A DNA stretch of 64,000 nucleotides from Porticoccus litoralis (GTDB lineage Bacteria; Pseudomonadota; Gammaproteobacteria; Pseudomonadales; Porticoccaceae): positions 186,001 to 250,000 of the forward strand of contig NZ_JAUUUU010000003.1 of the NCBI RefSeq assembly GCF_030676955.1. The letters are read 5' to 3'. Both the position numbers and the translations under genes were made by a program. Of the stretch, positions 34,246 to 40,499 are shown in pieces; within the stretch, counting starts at the first letter, position 1; the number at the start of each line of letters is the position of its first letter. The notes beneath the pieces were generated by a model, which was not told the DNA's origin, searched no databases, and saw only the letters and a program-made list of their open reading frames with translations.

Positions 34246-35214
34246 TCATGGCAGTGTCGTCTCTTGTTGTTCGAGACTACGGTACAACTCATTGTCTGGG
34301 GGTAAATGGATACCCAGCGATCCTGCGACAGTGAAATTGGTGCTGATGGTGAAGTATCGGGGATATTGTGCCTGCGGCAGCGTGGTATCACCTTCAATTA
34401 GCCGGGCGACAATAAACTGACCTGCCTGCCGACCTATATCCTCAGGTGAAGAGTAAATGGAGGCCAGTGCGCCGGCATTGGTGTATGCCTTGGAAAAGCC
34501 AATCACTGGAACCTTTTGTTGAAAACTCAGATGCAGAATCCACTTGGCAACGGCCCGGTTCAGGGGTGCATGATCAGGCAGGGCGATAAACAGGTCGCTG
34601 CCCCTGACCAGCGGGCGCAACACGGCCACGGGGTTGTCTTCAGGTGTTAAATGAGCGCTATTGAGGGCAATGCCTCGCTGGCTTGCCAAGGATTTAAGTC
34701 CGTCTTCCCAGGTTTTTGAAATAGGACCAAAAACTGCGCCAAGCTGTTTGGCCTCGGGCATCAGCCGGGTGGCGAGATTAACCACGCGCTCCAGAGGCTG
34801 ATCGAGGTAAATGACGGAAACTGACCTCGGGCTCCCGGCATCCTCACGCACCTTGATATTTTCGAATGCATTTTTGGGGGTAAAAATACTCAGCACAGGG
34901 GAATTGCCCGGTTCGGACAGCACTTGCTGGGTGGCTTTACTGCCGATGGCGACAATCAGCTGCCAAGTCTGTGTTAGTGCCGTATCTGCTTCTGGGCTTT
35001 GTAGGGTCAACACCCTGAAAGTCAGTGCGTTTGCCGAATCCTCGCCAGCTGCAGTTTGAAGGCTATCGGCGGTTTCCCCGTAATAGGGAGCATCACTGGA
35101 TAGCAGCAATAACACTTCCGCCTGTGCCGAGTGGCCCAGCAAACAAACAAAAAGCAACACTCCTCTGCTGAGGAGTGTTCTAGTGGCTTGGTGCACTCGC
35201 TGATAGAAACTCAA
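34246..35214 (-). CDS. Orphan ABC-type substrate-binding protein (PF04392-like)
   Basis: A 322-residue exported protein with a signal peptide ending near HSAQAEV. The two-lobed periplasmic-binding fold is of the ABC_sub_bind type (RLMPEAKQLGAVFGP, LASQRGIALNSAHL, GSDLFIALPDHAPLN). No ABC permease or ATPase lies nearby, so it probably presents a ligand to the adjacent kinase rather than driving import; that is inference. The start is TTG, with GGAAGGG just ahead. A terminator-like hairpin lies within codons 12-20. Confidence 0.8.
   Translation of the reverse strand: MSFYQRVHQATRTLLSRGVLLFVCLLGHSAQAEVLLLLSSDAPYYGETADSLQTAAGEDSANALTFRVLTLQSPEADTALTQTWQLIVAIGSKATQQVLSEPGNSPVLSIFTPKNAFENIKVREDAGSPRSVSVIYLDQPLERVVNLATRLMPEAKQLGAVFGPISKTWEDGLKSLASQRGIALNSAHLTPEDNPVAVLRPLVRGSDLFIALPDHAPLNRAVAKWILHLSFQQKVPVIGFSKAYTNAGALASIYSSPEDIGRQAGQFIVARLIEGDTTLPQAQYPRYFTISTNFTVAGSLGIHLPPDNELYRSLEQQETTLP
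35140..35179 (-). promoter_or_regulatory. Terminator-like hairpin within the 5' coding region of the binding-protein gene
   Basis: On the minus strand AACACTCCTC and GAGGAGTGTT form a perfect 10-bp stem around AGCA, followed by GC and the U-rich tract TTTTTGTTTGTTTG. This resembles an intrinsic terminator placed 10-25 codons after the start, so it may attenuate transcription unless ribosomes cover it. Confidence 0.45.
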
Positions 35215-35290
35215 TGCCCTTCCTTTGGCTTTGTTTGTATTTTTGAATCTACATTCAATTATTATCGAACACCGTTAAAAAAATGAAAAG

Positions 35291-37387
35291 TTAATTAAAG
35301 TCCATGGTGAGTTTTAGGAAATAACGGGTATCAAACACATTGTTCCGGGCGTGTTCTTCGTAGTCGTCCCCCAGATTCTGGGCAATCAGAGACAGGTTCC
35401 CTGAGCTTTTGCCGATGCGAAAGTCGTAACCCAGCACGGCGTCCGTGCGAACAAACTGGTCTACGTCATTACCATCTCGCCAGTTGGCATCGGTCATGTG
35501 GTAGAAGTTGATGCTGCCTGAAAGGCCGCCGGCAATTCTCTGGTGAACCAGTAACCCGGCCTTGTGTCGGGGCACCCGGTCATTGTGATCATTGGTGGAA
35601 AGTACCGGGTCGTATGTAAACACGTAGCCGCTATCGACATCCGTGTAGGCGTAGTGTGCATTGATTAGTGTACGGTCTGAGGGTTGATAGCGAAGTTGTA
35701 GTTCCACCCCGGTCATGTCCGATTCCAGGATGTTGTCCCGCACGGCAAACCGTTCGTCGGGAAACAACACCGGAATACCGAGGTTGACGGGTTCCTGGTA
35801 GTTTTCCAGGCCATCGCGAATTTCCTCGCGGAACAGGCGCACATCAAAGGTGATTCCCATGGAGGGATATTGGGCGAGGTAGCCCAGCTCGTAACTGCGC
35901 AGACGCTCCTCTTCAATATTTTCCGACGTTCTGCGGACGGCGGTGACCAGAATCTGCTGATCCAGAATGTCGGCATTGAATTCCTTGGCCTCAGCCAGAG
36001 AGGGTGAACGTTTGCCCAGGGCATAACCTACTCTGAATGTATTGAACTCATTGAGGTGGTAGTTGATGCCGATACGGCCCGAACCGATGGTATCGACAAT
36101 GCTGTTATCTTCTACTGTCAGGCCAGCGTTCAACGTCCAGTAGCGGGATGGCCGCCATTCCATATGGCTGAACAGGCGGCGGCTGGTGAGGGAAGACTGG
36201 TCATCATGGCCCAGCACCGATTCGCCCTCGATACGGTCATAGCGAATGCCTGCGCCCCAAGTGGTGCGCAAGCTATTGGTGAGTTGCAGGTGGTGTTCCA
36301 GTTCAATATCGTAGCGTTCGGACTCAATGCCGCGAAAGCCCGTGATATAGCTCTGGTCCTGAATGTTCAATCCAGGGTCAATCATCTGAAAGAATGCTGG
36401 AACCTGCGCTGGCGTAATGGTGGTATTCAACGCATCCGAGAGCAGATCGGAAACCAGCCCCAGGTTTACATAGTTCTCTCCTTCGATTTTATTGCGGAAG
36501 AAGTGCATCTGGAGGTAGTCGGTGGCGTTCAGGTCACGGTTCCACTTCAATGACTGGAACTGGTTTTTAAAGTTAACCCGAGAATATTCATCAGGGTGGT
36601 CGGCGTCTCCCCAGCCCATATTGCTATGGCTGAAACCGACCTGGGCATCAAAGGTATCGCTGATATTCGGTGTATACATACCGCGGAGGGTCAGTGCGAT
36701 TTTTTCCTTTCCGTCTTCCATGGGGCCCAGATCATCCCCGGAGCTGACGGAGGGGAAGCCTTCATTGTGCTCGTAATCAAGGCTGGCTCGGTAATCCAGC
36801 TTGCCTGTAGACCCGCTATAACGAATATTGCTGTTCCGCGTACTTCGCTCGCCGCTGGTGGCGCTCACATGCAAGCCCTGATCCTGTACCGGTTTGCGGG
36901 TAATAATATTCACCGCACCGAGAAACGCATTGGAGCCGTAGGCCGGGGCATTGGAACCGCGGACAACTTCAATGTGGTCGATGTCGTCCAGGCTGATGCC
37001 CAGCGAACCCCACTCAATGGTGGCAAAGATTGGGTCATAGATAGACCGGCCATCTACCATGATTTCCAGATGATTGGGAAACTCACGGCCATAGCCGTGG
37101 GTGGAGATACCGTAACGGTTACCATTGATGGAGTAGGATTCGAAACCGGGAACCAGTCGAAAAATATCCACCCAGGACAGTGCGCCAGATGCCTTGATCA
37201 TTTTCTGATCGATAATGGTAACGCTGGCGGGAACGTGGGACAGTGGTTGTGACATCCGCGAGGCGGAGGTTACCGCCGGCAAATCACCTAATAAATCATC
37301 TTCAGTAATAAAACCTTCGTGATTGCAGTACAGTAGCGGACAGTAAAACAGACATACCGCAACCGTCAGGTGTTTCTTTCGGGGCAT
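35291..37387 (-). CDS. TonB-dependent outer-membrane receptor
   Basis: A 698-residue receptor: signal peptide, plug domain (SHVPASVTIIDQKMIKASG, then IEVVRGSNAPAYGSNAFLGAVNIITRK) and a 22-strand-type beta barrel ending in Phe-Asn (FLKLTMDFN). The substrate is unknown. I see no Fur box upstream, so iron is not indicated. It precedes the binding protein and hybrid kinase on the same strand with a 76-bp gap. No energising TonB or ExbBD genes are in the window. Confidence 0.88.
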   Translation of the reverse strand: MPRKKHLTVAVCLFYCPLLYCNHEGFITEDDLLGDLPAVTSASRMSQPLSHVPASVTIIDQKMIKASGALSWVDIFRLVPGFESYSINGNRYGISTHGYGREFPNHLEIMVDGRSIYDPIFATIEWGSLGISLDDIDHIEVVRGSNAPAYGSNAFLGAVNIITRKPVQDQGLHVSATSGERSTRNSNIRYSGSTGKLDYRASLDYEHNEGFPSVSSGDDLGPMEDGKEKIALTLRGMYTPNISDTFDAQVGFSHSNMGWGDADHPDEYSRVNFKNQFQSLKWNRDLNATDYLQMHFFRNKIEGENYVNLGLVSDLLSDALNTTITPAQVPAFFQMIDPGLNIQDQSYITGFRGIESERYDIELEHHLQLTNSLRTTWGAGIRYDRIEGESVLGHDDQSSLTSRRLFSHMEWRPSRYWTLNAGLTVEDNSIVDTIGSGRIGINYHLNEFNTFRVGYALGKRSPSLAEAKEFNADILDQQILVTAVRRTSENIEEERLRSYELGYLAQYPSMGITFDVRLFREEIRDGLENYQEPVNLGIPVLFPDERFAVRDNILESDMTGVELQLRYQPSDRTLINAHYAYTDVDSGYVFTYDPVLSTNDHNDRVPRHKAGLLVHQRIAGGLSGSINFYHMTDANWRDGNDVDQFVRTDAVLGYDFRIGKSSGNLSLIAQNLGDDYEEHARNNVFDTRYFLKLTMDFN

Positions 37388-37506
37388 TTTCTGCTCTCCG
37401 GGGAATAAATAACCTGGTTCAATATTTTATGCTGGAGGGTCTGGAATAGCATCTCTTTGTTTTTTTGCCAAATCTGTTAATCGAAAGGAGCAGATGGCAA
37501 GGGGAC

Positions 37507-37537
37507 AGCCGCTGGGGGTGGCGGCTAAAATACCGCC
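37507..37537 (+). promoter_or_regulatory. Two mutually exclusive hairpins in the pdxH leader
   Basis: AGCCGC (37507-37512) can pair with GCGGCT (37521-37526). The overlapping GGCGG (37520-37524) can instead pair with CCGCC (37533-37537). The GGAG ribosome site of pdxH follows at 37544. An attenuation role is only a possibility. The other 119 bp of the divergent region to the TonB receptor show no operator I recognise. Confidence 0.3.
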
Positions 37538-37555
37538 TTGACCGGAGCTTAAACT

Positions 37556-38191
37556 ATGTCGCTGGAAGATACCCGTCGGGAATACCAATATGGCCGACTG
37601 AACCGGGAGTCCTTAAAGGATTGCCCTTTTGATCAGTTCGCCCTGTGGATGGAGCAGGCTGCCCAGTCGGACTTGTCTGACCCGACCGCGATGTGCCTCG
37701 CCACCGTGGATGCCAGCGGCAAGCCTTGGCAGCGCACGGTTTTGCTGAAAGGATTCGACCGACAGGGATTTCTGTTTTATACCAACCTCGGTAGCCGTAA
37801 GGCCAAAGAAATGGCGGGGAACCCCAATGTTTGTCTGATATTTCCCTGGATGCGCATGGACCGCCAGGTGATCATTGGTGGACAGGTAGAAAAACTGACT
37901 AAAACAGAAGTACTGAAATATTTCCTTAAGCGCCCCCGTGGTAGTCAATTAGCTGCCTGGGCATCAAAACAGAGCTCCCGAATTAATTCCCGCCAGGCCC
38001 TGGAAACCCAGTTCCTACAGATGAAGGACAAATTTGCTGCCGGTGAGGTACCGGTGCCGGATTTCTGGGGCGGTTTCCGGGTAGTGCCGAGGGAGTTTGA
38101 ATTCTGGCAGGGGGGTGAAAACCGCCTCCACGACCGCTTCCAGTATTTATTTGAGAATGGTGACTGGAATATTTCCCGGCTGGCGCCTTGA
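37556..38191 (+). CDS. pdxH: Pyridoxine/pyridoxamine 5'-phosphate oxidase
   Basis: FMN enzyme that makes pyridoxal 5'-phosphate. The 211-residue protein has the family N-terminus REYQYGRL, FMN and substrate contacts in RTVLLKGFDRQGFLFYTN, SRKAKEM, and the C-terminal signature WGGFRVVPREFEFWQGG with RLHDRFQY. GGAG lies eight bases before ATG. It supplies PLP, which SerC nearby uses, though they are not in one operon. Confidence 0.96.
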   Translation: MSLEDTRREYQYGRLNRESLKDCPFDQFALWMEQAAQSDLSDPTAMCLATVDASGKPWQRTVLLKGFDRQGFLFYTNLGSRKAKEMAGNPNVCLIFPWMRMDRQVIIGGQVEKLTKTEVLKYFLKRPRGSQLAAWASKQSSRINSRQALETQFLQMKDKFAAGEVPVPDFWGGFRVVPREFEFWQGGENRLHDRFQYLFENGDWNISRLAP

Positions 38192-38206
38192 GGTATCAAT
38201 AGGTCG

Positions 38207-39643
38207 CTAGAAACTATAGCGAATCGCCGCGTAGAAACTACTCGCTTCCTCGAACTGGCCGAAGAATGTAGTTTCCTCGCTGCCGCCAAAGCTGTTGAAG
38301 CCAGTTTCCAGCAGTAACTGATCGGAGGCTTTCCAGCTCACCTTGGGTCTGGCGTACCAGTCCTTGTCGGTGGGGGAGTAGTACACAAATAGCGACCAGG
38401 TAACATTCTGGTTGTGGGTCAGCCAGGTCAGTCGGTTGGTCAGCAGTTGCCGGTATTTGTCCCGTTGGGGCATGCCCGCTGGAAGACTGTCCCGGTAGTT
38501 GTCGTAATCCTCGAGCCGTTCCACGTAGTACTGCAGCGCCCCGGTCAGGTTGGGTACCAGCTCCTGTTCGTAGGCCAACAGCAGCCGGGATTCGCTGTTG
38601 TTGATCAGCGGATTGTCGCCGTTGCGGTCGTCCCGGGAGTCGTAATAACCCACTTCGCCGCTGGCGATCCCCTTGCCCAGATTACCGCGCAGACTGGCGC
38701 CCCATACCCGCAGTTCCGGGAAGGTATTCTGGCCCTTGAAGGGATCGAAACCGTTGGGGCTTTTCCAATAGCCATCGTAGCCGTAAAAAGCCACTTCAGC
38801 GCCTGCCAGATTTTTGTAGAGTCGCAGTGCCAGTTCCCGGCCATGGGGAAAGTCAGGGTTCACCGGCATGTCGCGGCCGGTATGATCGCCGATCAGCGGG
38901 TTATAGAAGGAGATGCGGCGGCCATCGATAAAGCGATCGCTGTCGAATTCTGGCACATATACCACATCCAGATTGGCGGGCTCAAAATAGAAAGCCAGCT
39001 TCACAGCATCCGATGGGGCTTTCAGGTACTCGGTATCCCGGCCGCTGAAGAAGCTGTTCCAGTCTTTGGGAAACAGGTCGTTGATAAACAGCAGGTCCCC
39101 GACCCCCCAGGTAAGAATCTGGCGCCCGGCTTTCACATCCAGGTGCTGGTTGACGGGCATCTGAAACCAGGCTTCCCGCAGGTCGAACGGGCCGCGACCG
39201 CGGTCGAGCTGCACCGATTCATCTCGCTGCACGTCGTCAAACAGGACATCGCCTGTAACGCGGGCGGTAACTGTTTCCCCGGCATAGTCGAGGGTCAGCT
39301 GTGCTCGCCCCTCGCCGATTGAGGTGTTCCGTTGATGTTCGTCGTCGTGGGTCCGCTGGCCGACTCGAGCCTCGGCAAAACCGTACACGGAGAAGGGGCT
39401 GTAGCTTTTCTCAGTATTTATGAAGCTGGTGTCATCGCCCAATCCTGAGGGGAGTGAGGGTTCCGGGGCAGCGCTGCCGGGGAGTCCCAGTCCGCTGGGT
39501 AGGGCAGGCCCACTTGATGTCGGTGCTTGCTTTGTCGGTACGCTTGGCTCAAGCCCACCGGGTAGGGGTGGCTCTGCCGTCGCCGACAGGACGGTGAGCA
39601 TGGTGCCGGAGAACAGCAGGGTGAGGAGCGCGCTTTTCATCAA
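38207..39643 (-). CDS. Outer-membrane beta-barrel protein (DUF1302-like) of the MMPL exporter operon
   Basis: A 478-residue exported protein. After the signal peptide (ending near SATAEPP) comes a Pro/Gly-rich linker of about 45 residues with repeated L-P-[SG]-G-L units, then a predicted beta barrel: alternating aromatic strands, GEGRAQLTLDYAGE, KAGRQILTWGVGDLL and a C-terminal AAIRYSF ending in Phe, the BAM signal. The pattern resembles DUF1302 barrels. It is third in the operon MMPL / LolA-like / barrel, with a 12-bp gap, so it may be the outer-membrane exit or acceptor of that system (inferred). Confidence 0.75.
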   Translation of the reverse strand: MMKSALLTLLFSGTMLTVLSATAEPPLPGGLEPSVPTKQAPTSSGPALPSGLGLPGSAAPEPSLPSGLGDDTSFINTEKSYSPFSVYGFAEARVGQRTHDDEHQRNTSIGEGRAQLTLDYAGETVTARVTGDVLFDDVQRDESVQLDRGRGPFDLREAWFQMPVNQHLDVKAGRQILTWGVGDLLFINDLFPKDWNSFFSGRDTEYLKAPSDAVKLAFYFEPANLDVVYVPEFDSDRFIDGRRISFYNPLIGDHTGRDMPVNPDFPHGRELALRLYKNLAGAEVAFYGYDGYWKSPNGFDPFKGQNTFPELRVWGASLRGNLGKGIASGEVGYYDSRDDRNGDNPLINNSESRLLLAYEQELVPNLTGALQYYVERLEDYDNYRDSLPAGMPQRDKYRQLLTNRLTWLTHNQNVTWSLFVYYSPTDKDWYARPKVSWKASDQLLLETGFNSFGGSEETTFFGQFEEASSFYAAIRYSF

Positions 39644-39655
39644 TGACGTTTCCGG

Positions 39656-40495
39656 TTAACGCAGGTATTTCACCGGTGCCCGGCGCAGATAGCGTTCACT
39701 GAAAATCTCTTCCGGCAAATCAACATTGTAGGTGACCGAACTGTATGTCATCAGGGTTTTACTGCCACTGCGCAGGTCTTCCATACTGGCCTTGGTGACA
39801 GTGGGATAGCCGTCGATATTATCGACACCCAGTGCCGTGGCCACCCGGTATTTCTCGCCATTCTTGTCAAAGTACTCTGTCTGCACCGGAATGAAACTGG
39901 TCTTGTGCACATACATCACGTAGTGGGAAAACTCCACACTGTCCGGATCCTTGGGGGTGTGTTTCAGCACATAGTAGTTGTCGGTCATCTCCACAAGCTC
40001 GTGACTGTCGGCGTTGATATCGCGACCGCTGACATCTTCATAAAAGTAGTCGGAACCCACAAAGCTGGTGCGCTGGTCGGAGGCGGCAATGCGTTTCACC
40101 AGGTCCAGGGCGGGCAGGTAAAGCCAGCGGTCATCGTCGCGATCCAGATGCTTCCAAACCAGGAAGGCCATTTTGTTGACGTCCGCAGGGCGCTGGAAGA
40201 ACACGTAAAATTGCTGGTCGCCGTTGTAGGCTTCACCGGCGATGTCATCGCTGTCGGAAACATCCCGGCGCAGGATAGTAAAGCGGCGTTCCCGCTCGCG
40301 GCCCTGCTTGTCGGTGATACTCATCAGCACCTGGGCGCGGCCGTCCTTGCCTTGGTAGTAGGCGGTCTGGTTGGTGCGGTGAACGATCTCGTCAACACTG
40401 GGGGTGTCTGCCGCGATGGTTCCTGAAAGCCATAGTGAAGCAAACAGGCCAATCGCCGGGGCTATGGCAAGGGAAAGGGTTCTGTTCAGTTTCAT
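39656..40495 (-). CDS. LolA-like periplasmic protein (outer membrane lipoprotein-sorting, TP0789-like)
   Basis: A 279-residue exported protein with a signal peptide ending near TIAADTP. It has the half-barrel LolA-like pattern of TP0789-type proteins: DEIVHRTNQTAYYQGKDGRA, RRFTILRRD, FLVWKHLDRDDDRWLYLP and YFYEDVSGRD. Such proteins bind lipids or acyl chains and commonly partner MMPL transporters. It starts 4 bp after the MMPL stop. A shuttle role between the MMPL pump and the outer-membrane barrel is inferred. It is distinct from housekeeping lolA. Confidence 0.8.
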   Translation of the reverse strand: MKLNRTLSLAIAPAIGLFASLWLSGTIAADTPSVDEIVHRTNQTAYYQGKDGRAQVLMSITDKQGRERERRFTILRRDVSDSDDIAGEAYNGDQQFYVFFQRPADVNKMAFLVWKHLDRDDDRWLYLPALDLVKRIAASDQRTSFVGSDYFYEDVSGRDINADSHELVEMTDNYYVLKHTPKDPDSVEFSHYVMYVHKTSFIPVQTEYFDKNGEKYRVATALGVDNIDGYPTVTKASMEDLRSGSKTLMTYSSVTYNVDLPEEIFSERYLRRAPVKYLR

Positions 40496-40499
40496 GGCG

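Noticed and set aside
37388..37555. Riboswitch (cobalamin or FMN type) or Fur box controlling the TonB receptor
   Set aside because: The interval is too short for a cobalamin riboswitch on the receptor strand, and neither B12-box nor Fur-box sequence is visible.
38414..39322. 302-codon open frame on the plus strand opposite the outer-membrane barrel gene
   Set aside because: It is a shadow of the barrel gene; the minus-strand frame has a signal peptide, barrel pattern and operon context, whereas the plus frame has none.
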